Assembly: GCA_016763715.1 (NCBI GenBank)
Contig: JAESTG010000192.1
Span: forward strand, 1-5,914
Length of the DNA: 5,914 nt
Direction: 5' to 3'
Source: Flavobacteriaceae bacterium
GTDB lineage: Bacteria; Bacteroidota; Bacteroidia; Flavobacteriales; Flavobacteriaceae
Positions within the stretch are counted from its first letter, which is position 1. Each line of letters opens with the position of its first letter. Below, one piece after another: positions 1 through 5,914 of this stretch. The notes beneath the pieces are model-generated. The model had not been told where the DNA came from. It worked only from the letters and a program-made list of their open reading frames with translations, and did not search any database. The translations under genes were made by a program, and so were the position numbers.

Positions 1-648
1 AAATAATCTAAGTTGATACCATCAGCGTTCATTCCTAAAATAGTCAAAGCTTCATTAGCTGCAATCACAGCTGCGATATCTACTTGAGTAATGTTCCCAT
101 CTTCATCTTGGTAGTCTAGGTTGATACCATCGGCATTCATCCCTAATATTGTTAGGGTTTCTAGATTATCAATAACTGTTGAAAGGTCTATTTGAGTAGT
201 TACCCCATCTTCATCTAGATAATCTAAGTTGATACCATCGGCGTTCATTCCTAAAATAGTCAAAGCTTCATTAGCTGCAATCACAGCGGCGATATCTACT
301 TGAGTAATGTTCCCATCTTCATCTTGGTAATCTAGGTTGATACCATCGGCATTCATTCCTAATATTGTAAGAGTCTCTAGATTATCAATAACTGTTGAAA
401 GGTCTATTTGAGTAGTTACACCATCTTCATCTAAATAATCTAAGTTGATACCATCAGCGTTCATTCCTAAAATAGTCAAAGCTTCATTAGCTGCAATCAC
501 AGCTGCGATATCTACTTGAGTAATGTTTCCATCTTCATCTTGGTAATCTAGGTTGATGCCATCGGCATTCATTCCTAATATTGTTAAGGTCTCTAGATTA
601 TCAATAACTGTTGAAAGGTCTATTTGAGTAGTTACACCGTCTTCATCT
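1..648 (-). repeat. 216-bp super-repeat made of two alternating 36-codon types
   Basis: The inner units alternate. Type one reads ETLTILGM...YQDEDGNITQVDIAA and ends VIAAN; type two reads EALTILGM...YLDEDGVTTQIDLST and ends VIDNL. The real repeating block is therefore 216 bp (72 residues). Comparing 1-216 with 217-432, and 217-432 with 433-648, I count 9 differences each time, about 96% identity. Every difference I could place in a full codon is silent, including TTA/CTA Leu, GCT/GCC Ala, GGA/GGG Gly and GAC/GAT Asp. The block continues beyond the left edge, so the copy number is unknown. Such arrays are prone to length change by recombination and to assembly collapse. Confidence 0.9.
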
Positions 649-1130
649 GTATATTGTAACGTACTGCCATCTATCAGTAACTCTAAAGTTGTCAATGTTT
701 CATTAGCAACTATTAGCGCTGCAATATCTAAAACCGTAGAAACACCATCTTCATCTATATAGGTAATAGTCCCTGCAGATGTATCTTGTGAAATACTCGT
801 TAATGTTTCAAAATTGGGAATCATTGCTGATAAATCCATTGCATTTGCAACACCATCCTCATCGGTATATGTAAGAATCCCTGTTAACGGATCGAAAACA
901 GCAGTCGTTAATGTTTCATTAGCAGCAATCATTCCTGCCAAATCTAAAACCGTAGAAACCCCGTCTTCATCTATATAAGTAATAGTCCCGCCTACGATAT
1001 CTTCTGAAATACTCGTCAATGTTTCATTGGCAACTACCATAGCAGCTATGTCTATTATTGTGTCAACCTCATCTTCATTCCTATATGTAATAGTCCCATC
1101 TCCATTATCAACCAATGTCGTAACAGTTTC
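1..1130 (-). repeat. Tandem array of 108-bp (36-codon) coding repeats
   Basis: The reversed DEDG codons recur at an exact 108-base spacing: the Gly codon, or its Glu replacement in the first unit, lies at 96, 204, 312, 420, 528, 636, 744, 852, 960 and 1068. There are ten complete units plus a partial one at the left edge. The protein-level unit begins E-T/A-L-T, has a hydrophobic stretch, then Y-x-D-E-D-G, then a D-I/L-x-x-x-I-x-x-N/L helix-like tail. The four or five units nearest the N-terminus (about 640-1130) differ clearly from one another, whereas those at 1-640 are near-identical. No unit has an insertion or deletion, apart from one missing residue in the first. Confidence 0.93.
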
Positions 1131-1433
1131 AAGAAATGTTATATCATCTGCATTTGTAAGACGTTGCCATTTCAGTCCATCCCAATAATAATATCCTGGA
1201 GTAATATCACCTGATGTAATTGTACTGTATACAAATAAGCTAGTAAGATTACCTTCTGTAATAGTTGTAGTATCGTCACTATTTGTTAGTGCTACTCTAG
1301 GAAACAAGACTCCTTTATTTTGAGAAACAATATCTAGCTGTGTAGATGCGTTGGGAAGTGGTGTCCCAATACCTACTTGAGCATAGGTTGTTCCTATATA
1401 TATAAAGAACAAAAGAGTAATTAATTTTTTCAT
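1..1433 (-). CDS. Secreted 36-residue-repeat surface protein, N-terminal part (3' end outside window)
   Basis: The minus strand is open from an ATG at 1433 through the left edge (477 codons, no stop), so the protein is partial at its C-terminus. Residues 1-18 are a signal peptide (MKKLITLLFF...TTYA, cleavage before QVGIG). Residues 19-50 carry the VGIGT..PNAS..LDI...KGVLFPRVALT block common at the start of flavobacterial exported proteins, and 80-92 have GYYYWDGLKWQRL, also typical of that group. From residue 102 the protein is a tandem array: a 35-residue first unit, then units of exactly 36 residues (starts 137, 173, 209, 245, 281, 317, 353, 389, 425, 461), each with an ETLT-like start and a Y-x-DEDG core. 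It is Asp-rich and has no Cys in view. An in-frame ATG at 1445 (MKKV then MKKL) is an alternative start; neither has a Shine-Dalgarno. Function is unknown; a cell-surface or adhesin-like fibre is inference. A C-terminal sorting domain, if any, lies outside the window. Confidence 0.88.
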   Translation of the reverse strand, partial: MKKLITLLFFIYIGTTYAQVGIGTPLPNASTQLDIVSQNKGVLFPRVALTNSDDTTTITEGNLTSLFVYSTITSGDITPGYYYWDGLKWQRLTNADDITFLETVTTLVDNGDGTITYRNEDEVDTIIDIAAMVVANETLTSISEDIVGGTITYIDEDGVSTVLDLAGMIAANETLTTAVFDPLTGILTYTDEDGVANAMDLSAMIPNFETLTSISQDTSAGTITYIDEDGVSTVLDIAALIVANETLTTLELLIDGSTLQYTDEDGVTTQIDLSTVIDNLETLTILGMNADGINLDYQDEDGNITQVDIAAVIAANEALTILGMNADGINLDYLDEDGVTTQIDLSTVIDNLETLTILGMNADGINLDYQDEDGNITQVDIAAVIAANEALTILGMNADGINLDYLDEDGVTTQIDLSTVIDNLETLTILGMNADGINLDYQDEDGNITQVDIAAVIAANEALTILGMNADGINLDY

Positions 1434-1498
1434 GACTTTTTTCATTTTCAAATAATTATTAATGAACATTTTAGGGTGCATTTTTTGCAATATCGCAG

Positions 1499-1531
1499 CA
1501 AATTAATATGTTCTCTTTTGAAAACTTCAAC
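1499..1531 (-). promoter_or_regulatory. Weak Bacteroidota-type promoter candidate for the repeat-protein gene
   Basis: On the minus strand TTAATTTG (1499-1506) matches the Bacteroidota -7 consensus TAnnTTTG at five of six fixed positions. GTTG (1528-1531), close to the TTTG -33 box, lies 21 bases upstream, within the usual spacing. Transcription would begin roughly 60 bases before the ATG at 1433. Such short motifs are common by chance in AT-rich DNA. Confidence 0.28.
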
Positions 1532-1601
1532 GAAAAGTTATAGGTGGGCGTATTGCGAGATAATTGGTAGCAATAGGTAGGTATTCGGTAAAACGAGCCT
1601 T

Positions 1602-1621
1602 ATCTTCGGTTAACTGAAGAT
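1602..1621. promoter_or_regulatory. 20-bp near-palindrome centred on GTTAAC
   Basis: The arms atcttcggtt and aactgaagat are complementary at 9 of 10 positions, with no spacer between them. This suits a dimeric protein site better than a hairpin, because any RNA stem would be only 6 bp around an 8-base loop. It lies between the regulator stop at 1718 and the start of the repeat-protein gene (1433). No T tract follows on either strand, so a terminator role is not supported. An operator upstream of the repeat gene is possible but unproven. Confidence 0.3.
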
Positions 1622-1717
1622 GCTTGCAATTATCAAGGGAGAAAAGAAGCATTTTTGACACTAGCTTCCTTTTTAAAGAATAAATCGAGAAGCAATAGAA
1701 ATTCTATAAATAGCGGA

Positions 1718-2455
1718 TTAAATTTTCAATAACTTATAAAGAATTGCTTTCTTTCTTTTGGAAATAAGTAGTGAACATTCCGACATCATTTTGCAAGTAT
1801 TGTCTTTAAGGTTTATTTTTAGAACCCTATTTAAATTGATAACATATTTATGATGTATTCTAAAAAAAAGGATGTTATTACCCAATAACCTTTCATATTC
1901 ACCTAAATTCTTATTAGATATGCGATGAGTACTATCTGCCAAGTAGATATTAGTTTTTTTTCCATCAGCTTCAAAATACATGATATTTTCAATTGGTAAT
2001 AATTCAGTTTGCATTGCAGTAATAATGGCTAAGAATTTAAGCTTTTGATTTGTTAATAGTAAACCTTTTGAAGGTGTTCTGTTTTGATTATTAAATGTGT
2101 CAATGGCTCTTATTAAGGTATTTATTATTTGACTTTCTTCAAAGGGTTTTAAAATATAATCGAAAACACCACTTTTTAAAGCTTTTATTGCAAACACTTC
2201 ATTGGTACTTATAATAATTACTAAAGAGTTGGTCTCTTCCAACATCTCCAAAAAATTAAATGCATCTTGCCCGTTAACAATAGCGCCAATAAAGATAATA
2301 TCTGGACTATATTCTTTAATGAACTTAATTCCATCATCAATAATATTCGTCTCATAAACCAAACACAGCTCTAAAGAAAACTTTTGAATGTACTTTTGTA
2401 ATAAAATAACAGATGTAGTATCATCATCAATTATTACCACCTTAAAGTTTCCCAT
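1718..2455 (-). CDS. LytTR-family response regulator with an Asp-less (pseudo-)receiver
   Basis: The 245-residue protein has the length and order of an AlgR/AgrA/LytR-type regulator. Residues 5-120 form the receiver: beta-1 KVVIIDDD with acidic D10/D11, S83 at the conserved Thr/Ser position, and D99-Y-I-L-K103-P104-F at the end. Residues about 150-245 form the LytTR DNA-binding domain, with IENIMYFEADGKKTNIYL, KNLGEYERLL, FFRIHHKYVINLNRV and LLISKRKK. The key oddity is the phosphoacceptor position: after PDIIFI the expected Asp is Gly57 (GGC on the minus strand, 2285-2287). The usual Pro four residues later is Asn, and the Gly after D64 is Ala65. The domain should therefore not be phosphorylated normally. 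It is divergent from the sensor kinase at 2753, with a 297-bp gap. No Shine-Dalgarno precedes the ATG. The targets are unknown; it may act constitutively or respond to a non-phosphate signal. Confidence 0.93.
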   Translation of the reverse strand: MGNFKVVIIDDDTTSVILLQKYIQKFSLELCLVYETNIIDDGIKFIKEYSPDIIFIGAIVNGQDAFNFLEMLEETNSLVIIISTNEVFAIKALKSGVFDYILKPFEESQIINTLIRAIDTFNNQNRTPSKGLLLTNQKLKFLAIITAMQTELLPIENIMYFEADGKKTNIYLADSTHRISNKNLGEYERLLGNNILFFRIHHKYVINLNRVLKINLKDNTCKMMSECSLLISKRKKAILYKLLKI

Positions 2456-2484
2456 ATACTTGGTTATTATGTATCAACGCGGGG

Positions 2485-2491
2485 CAAGGTA
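2485..2491 (-). promoter_or_regulatory. Weak -7-like box upstream of the LytTR regulator
   Basis: On the minus strand TACCTTG lies 29 bases before the ATG at 2455 and resembles the Bacteroidota -7 element (TAnnTTTG, shortened by one T). I see no convincing TTTG -33 partner at the right distance, only T-rich DNA, so this is a tentative placement. Confidence 0.2.
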
Positions 2492-2555
2492 TTTTATAAT
2501 TTTCAGAAAAATTAAAGGGAATTATTAAAAGGACGTATTAGAAAATAACCGTTGC

Positions 2556-2572
2556 AATAAGTGGAATAAGTG
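2556..2572. repeat. Short direct repeat aataagtg, two copies one base apart
   Basis: The 8-mer aataagtg occurs at 2556-2563 and 2565-2572, a 9-base period, in the divergent intergenic region between the LytTR regulator and the sensor kinase. Direct repeats are the usual form of LytTR-domain binding sites, but those are normally spaced by more than one helical turn. This pair does not match the published LytTR consensus well, so a regulatory role is only a possibility. Confidence 0.22.
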
Positions 2573-2663
2573 CAGAATTAATATGTATCTAACAAAATGA
2601 ATTATATTGATTCCTAATTGTTTCTTTTAAATCACCTAATTATGCATATCCATTTGGATGTAA

Positions 2664-2698
2664 TTGCGAAACTTAAAAAAGACCAATTAATTTCTTTG
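2664..2698 (+). promoter_or_regulatory. Weak promoter candidate for the sensor kinase
   Basis: TTTCTTTG (2691-2698) fits TAnnTTTG except for one base. TTG at 2664-2666 could be the -33 element, though its 24-base gap is slightly long. Transcription would start about 45-50 bases before the ATG at 2753. A T9 run (2740-2748) followed by A5 lies directly before that ATG in place of a Shine-Dalgarno. Confidence 0.22.
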
Positions 2699-4465
2699 TA
2701 ATATTGTTTTTAAATATGCCGCATCATAACAGCCTTTACTTTTTTTTTAAAAATGAAAAGACTCCTAGTTAGTTTTGTTTTTAGTGTATTTTTTGTTTTG
2801 TTTTCTCAAACAGTTACGGCGCAAGAATACGATACAAGGACTACTCCTATTGTAGTAAATAGTGGCAGTTCGTTATTCCCTAATAATTTGCTTAAAGATT
2901 CCAAGGGTTTCCTTTGGTATTCAATGCAAGACGGTCTTATTAAAGAAATGGGGAACCATAGTATATATTATCCTTATAAGCACCCTACGGAAAAAGATAT
3001 TCCTATTAGCCCAAAATTATTTGAAATCAAAAATGGTTCTATCATTGGAGTTTCTAATCAAGGGTTTTTTTTATTAAACCCTATTACGGGGGTGTTAGAT
3101 TGGCTCTTTACTCCCAAACCAAAGACTATTATAACTTTTAACTCTCTAAAAGAAGATGCAAAAGGGAATATATGGGTGGGAGCTAATAACGGCATAATAT
3201 ATTGTTATACAACAAACCACGAAATATTAAGGCATAAAATTAATGGTCCTTTTGAAAACCAAAATCCTAAATTACTCATTAACGTTATGGATATTTTGGA
3301 CGATGGGTCGGTTATTATTAAACGTAACGAAGTGTGGTATCGATATTATAACAATAAAACAGAACTTATTATTGATGTAAAGCAGCCTAACAAAAAAAAT
3401 AGAGCTCAAATAGGATCAGATATTTCTGCTAACGGGGCTTTTTTTTCTAAAAATAGGTCAGGAAAATTTTGGCTTGAAGGTAAACAGTACAATTACATTT
3501 ATATTCCAGAAATAGATCGGCAGATATTTCAATTTCCCTATTTAGAGTTAAAAATATTAAATCCTTCAAAAACCGAGAACAAAAATAAAAAATCTAGAAT
3601 TATCGCTAGTAGTAGAACTCAACTAAAAATTTTTAAAATTGATACTAGTAACGTGTTTCACCTAAAAAACGAATTTAGTTTTAACAATGTGATACGGAGT
3701 TATATTATTGATTCTACTAATAACATTTGGATAAATACCATTGATGGCATTACTAGTGCTCACCTTTTTAAAAAGCCTTTTACGCCAATTATATTTAATG
3801 AAAGAGGAGAGGGTTTAGAAAAAAATATTAGTTGTAGAGGCATTACAAAAACAAAAGATGGTACCATCTATATATACACCTATCATGGTTGGTTTGAATT
3901 AAAAAAGAATGCAGATTCGTTTCAAAAAATAGCCTTTTTTCATGAAAATACAAAAAAACCAATGCCAGAAGATATAGCGTTATACAGTTTCTATAAACAA
4001 AATGACAGTGTATTTTGGGCACATGGATATAGTTATGAAATATTCAGATTAGACGTGTTAAGAAGAACATATAGGGAATTTTCTCTTAATAGAGATTCCT
4101 TGTTTGTTAGCCAAGGAACATATAATATTGACCAATTAAATGATAAAACCTTATTAGTAACTGGAGGTTTCGGCATGATTGAATTTGATATGATTACCCA
4201 TCAAGTTAAAGGTGCCAATCAATTAAATAACGATATAAACTTGACTAATAAAAATGTATATGTCACTTATATTGACAGACAAAAAAATGAACTATGGTTA
4301 GGGTTACTTGAACAAGGAGGATTGTATAAAAAAGATATAACCACAGGAGAGGTCACCCATTATTATAAAGGAAGTAAATCGACTCCTTTAGTAGATAACA
4401 GCGTGACTGTAATAGTTCCTGATGGAGATGATGTATTATGGATTGGTACTGAAAATGGACTTCAG

Positions 4466-4468
4466 TAA
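4466..4468 (+). other. In-frame TAA interrupting the propeller domain
   Basis: The frame reads ...LWIGTENGLQ, stop, LNTKT... and carries on with propeller sequence for another 109 codons. In Reg_prop blades the GL. motif is usually followed by Lys or Arg and then L-N, so the stop occupies a position where an AAA Lys, or GAA/CAA, would need only one base change to become TAA. Confidence 0.85.
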
Positions 4469-4498
4469 TTAAATACAAAAACCTTAAATACAAAAACC
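4469..4498 (+). repeat. Perfect 15-bp tandem duplication
   Basis: The block ttaaatacaaaaacc occurs at 4469-4483 and again at 4484-4498, encoding LNTKT twice. It follows the premature TAA without a gap. It keeps the frame, but adds five residues in the loop between two propeller strands. Its position right beside the stop suggests a local replication-slippage event or relaxed selection. Confidence 0.93.
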
Positions 4499-4772
4499 TA
4501 CAAAATAAAAGATGGTTTTAAAAACACCTTTGTTGCAGGGATTCTCCTAGAGGAAGAATTTCTATGGGTTAGTACTTATAATGGTTTGGTAAGGCTAAAT
4601 AAAGAAACTGGAGAAACTAACATTTACTTTAAGAAAGACGGACTTCCTAATAATGAGTTTAATAAGAAATCTTTTCATAAAGTAAGTAACGACTCTTTAT
4701 TATTTGGTGGTATTAGTGGGTTAGTTAGTTTTAACCCAGAAAAAATAGAAAATGAAAATCGGGATCATAATC

Positions 4773-4780
4773 TTTTTTTA
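4773..4780 (+). other. T7 tract / U UUU UUA heptamer at the kinase frame break
   Basis: In the upstream frame the codons are ctt ttt tta, so the shift-prone heptamer T TTT TTA is correctly phased at 4774-4780. Reading after a one-base backward slip gives ttt ttt agc aca agt cat tat, which enters the frame of the Y_Y_Y domain and kinase. An extra T (T8) would do the same. The unshifted frame ends 16 bases later at TAG 4796-4798. The new frame has a TAA at 4768-4770, so the change must occur between 4771 and 4795. Confidence 0.7.
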
Positions 4781-5851
4781 GCACAAGTCATTATGTAGAT
4801 GAAAAAATAGATAGTAATTATACCCAATCAAATAGCCTTCATACTGTACAGTCGTTCCGTATTCCATATAGCAATAACTATTTACACTTAAAATTTGCTA
4901 TAAACGATATTCTTTACCCTGAAAAAAACACCTACAGATATAGAATTAAAGGACTTAGTAAAGATTGGTCCAGTTTAGGAAACAATGATGAACTACGACT
5001 ACTTGGTATCATTCCTGGAAATTACATACTACAACTACAAGGCTATAACTCCAACGGAGAGGCTACAAATATTTTAAGTTACAACCTTATTATAGAGCAA
5101 GTTTTCTATAAAAAAATATGGTTTTTTATTCTTTGTTTCTTAGTATTTGTTGGATTTATCCTTGGTTGGGGTTTTTACAAACGGCGCTCTCTTAAAGTAA
5201 AGCACAAACAACAGAATGAATTTAATTTATTGGAAACAAAAGCACTACGAGCGCAGATGAATCCTCATTTTATTTTTAACACTTTAAATGGTATTCAAAG
5301 TGTTATGATATTGCAAGGAGAACAAGCTGCAAATAAATATTTAGTATCTTTTTCTAAATTGTTACGGTTCACCTTAGATATGAATAATTTAGAATTTATT
5401 TCTCTGAAAAATGAAATTAACTATCTTAAATCATATCTTGAATTAGAGAGCCTTCGTTTGAACCATAATATAGAATACATCTTTGATGTTTCCAATGATA
5501 TTGATAACATAAACATTCCCTGTATGCTCTTTCAACCCATTATTGAAAATGCCATCATCCATGGTCTCCTTCCAAAGAAGGAGGATAGAAAACTACACAT
5601 TTCTATGACACTTAAAAATGATATCCTTATCGGAAAAGTAACAGATAATGGAATAGGTCGAGATGCCTCACAAATTCGCAAGAAAAAAAATAAAGCAAAT
5701 CACAAATCTTGGGCAACTCATATTATGAATGAGCGTATTAATATATCTAATTCTTTACATAAAGAAAAAATTAGCTTTGAAATAATTGACCTTAAGCAAG
5801 GTGAAAAATCAATTGGGACAGAAGCCATTCTCTATATTTTTATAAAAAAGG

Positions 5852-5914
5852 ATGAGTATTAAAAGTGTTTTTGTCGATAAAATAAACCTTTTGTAGAAAA
5901 TATATTTAAAATAG
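5852..5914 (+). pseudogene. Probable start of a response-regulator gene, apparently frameshifted (cut by window edge)
   Basis: An ATG at 5852 overlaps the last codons of the kinase (stop 5860-5862), the arrangement expected for a translationally coupled kinase/regulator pair. It encodes MSIKSVFVDKINLL and then TAG at 5894-5896. MSIKSVFVD matches the beta-1 start of LytTR regulators (M.IK.VIVDDE). In the next frame, from 5881, the sequence NKPFVENIFKI looks like the expected first helix of a receiver. One base added in the aaaa run at 5879-5882 would join the two pieces, though the second acidic residue would then be Lys. Only about 60 bases are visible, so this is a tentative call; it could also be a chance ORF. 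Confidence 0.4.

Larger units (their letters stand above)
2753..5862 (+). pseudogene. Propeller/Y_Y_Y sensor histidine kinase (LytS type), interrupted by a stop and a frameshift
   Basis: The equivalent of 1,037 codons spells one family-length sensor. It has a signal peptide (residues 1-23, ...TVTA before QEYD) and Reg_prop beta-propeller strands, for example DSKGFLWYSMQDGL, DAKGNIWVGANNGI, NELWLGL, DDVLWIGTENGL, EEFLWVSTYNGL and LLFGGISGLVSFNPEKI. These are followed by a Y_Y_Y domain (about 4855-5100; NTYRYRIKGLSKDW...PGNYILQLQGYNSNG), a membrane helix (about 5116-5178), the phosphoacceptor block AQMNPHFIFNTLNG (His at 5266-5268), the N box PIIENAIIHG (about 5536-5565) and the G1 box DNGIGRD (from 5644). 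It should sense a periplasmic ligand and phosphorylate a LytTR regulator. Two lesions break it: TAA at 4466-4468, with the same frame continuing to a TAG at 4796-4798, and a -1 frame change at the T7 run 4773-4779, after which the frame is open to 5862. All catalytic motifs remain, so inactivation looks recent. Sequencing error or recoding are alternatives. Product from the first ATG alone: 571 residues, propeller only, no kinase. Confidence 0.88.

Noticed and set aside
1..1130. Regular repeats as a possible CRISPR array
   Set aside because: The 108-bp units are contiguous with no unique spacers, and are in a continuous open reading frame beginning with a signal peptide.
1620..1656. atgctt...aagcat inverted repeat followed by T's as a plus-strand terminator
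   Set aside because: The stem is only 6 bp with a loop of about 21 bases, and no plus-strand gene precedes it.
1695..1707. atagaa-a-ttctat palindrome just after the regulator stop as a terminator
   Set aside because: The 6-bp arms are AT-only apart from one G-C pair, the one-base centre cannot form an RNA loop, and no T tract follows.
2456..2752. LytTR binding site in the divergent intergenic region
   Set aside because: I found no pair of consensus-like direct repeats at the usual spacing; ccgttgc at about 2549-2555 is only a partial single match.
2862..3077. 71-codon ORF on the plus strand
   Set aside because: It lies wholly inside the propeller domain in another frame, and its product shows no recognisable motif.
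4586..4798. Separate 70-residue gene starting at TTG
   Set aside because: It is in the same frame as the upstream kinase ORF and is a propeller fragment; the start would lie in the middle of a blade motif.
5230..5862. Stand-alone 210-residue cytoplasmic histidine kinase starting at TTG
   Set aside because: The same frame is open from 4771 and encodes the Y_Y_Y domain and membrane helix just upstream, so the kinase domain is the end of the broken sensor rather than its own gene. Internal initiation cannot be excluded.

Overview
The window looks like AT-rich chromosomal DNA from a member of the Bacteroidota, most likely class Flavobacteriia. Supporting signs are the N-terminal VGIGT...PNAS..LDI block of a secreted repeat protein, a periplasmic beta-propeller/Y_Y_Y sensor kinase of the LytS (His_kinase) type, LytTR response regulators, A/T-rich start regions without Shine-Dalgarno sequences, and possible TAnnTTTG-like promoter boxes. 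I cannot name the genus.

Layout. (1) Positions 1-1433, minus strand: the 5' part of a large exported protein that runs off the left edge. It has a signal peptide, a flavobacterial surface-protein N-terminus and then at least ten complete repeats of about 36 residues. The inner copies alternate between two types, giving a 216-bp super-repeat whose copies differ almost only at silent sites. (2) Positions 1434-1717: non-coding, with a 20-bp near-palindrome and a weak promoter candidate. (3) Positions 1718-2455, minus strand: a LytTR response regulator whose receiver has Gly57 where the phosphoacceptor Asp should be. (4) Positions 2456-2752: divergent intergenic region with weak promoter candidates, a short direct repeat and a T9 tract beside the kinase start. 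(5) Positions 2753-5862, plus strand: one 1,037-codon-equivalent propeller sensor histidine kinase, broken by an in-frame TAA (4466-4468) and a -1 frame change at a T7 tract (4773-4779). (6) Positions 5852-5914: what looks like the first codons of a response regulator overlapping the kinase stop, itself apparently frameshifted, cut by the right edge.

Reading together. Items 5 and 6 look like a kinase/regulator operon that has lost its coding integrity, although the kinase catalytic motifs (His, N box, G1 box) are still intact, so the damage looks recent. The divergent LytTR regulator is intact as an ORF but should not accept phosphate by the usual route. Either the signalling locus is decaying, or the regulator works without phosphorylation. 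Whether it controls the neighbouring repeat-protein gene is not shown by the sequence. The most unusual observations are the silent-only divergence of the super-repeat, the Asp-less receiver, and the fact that the frame break falls exactly on a U UUU UUA heptamer that would restore the frame by -1 slippage.
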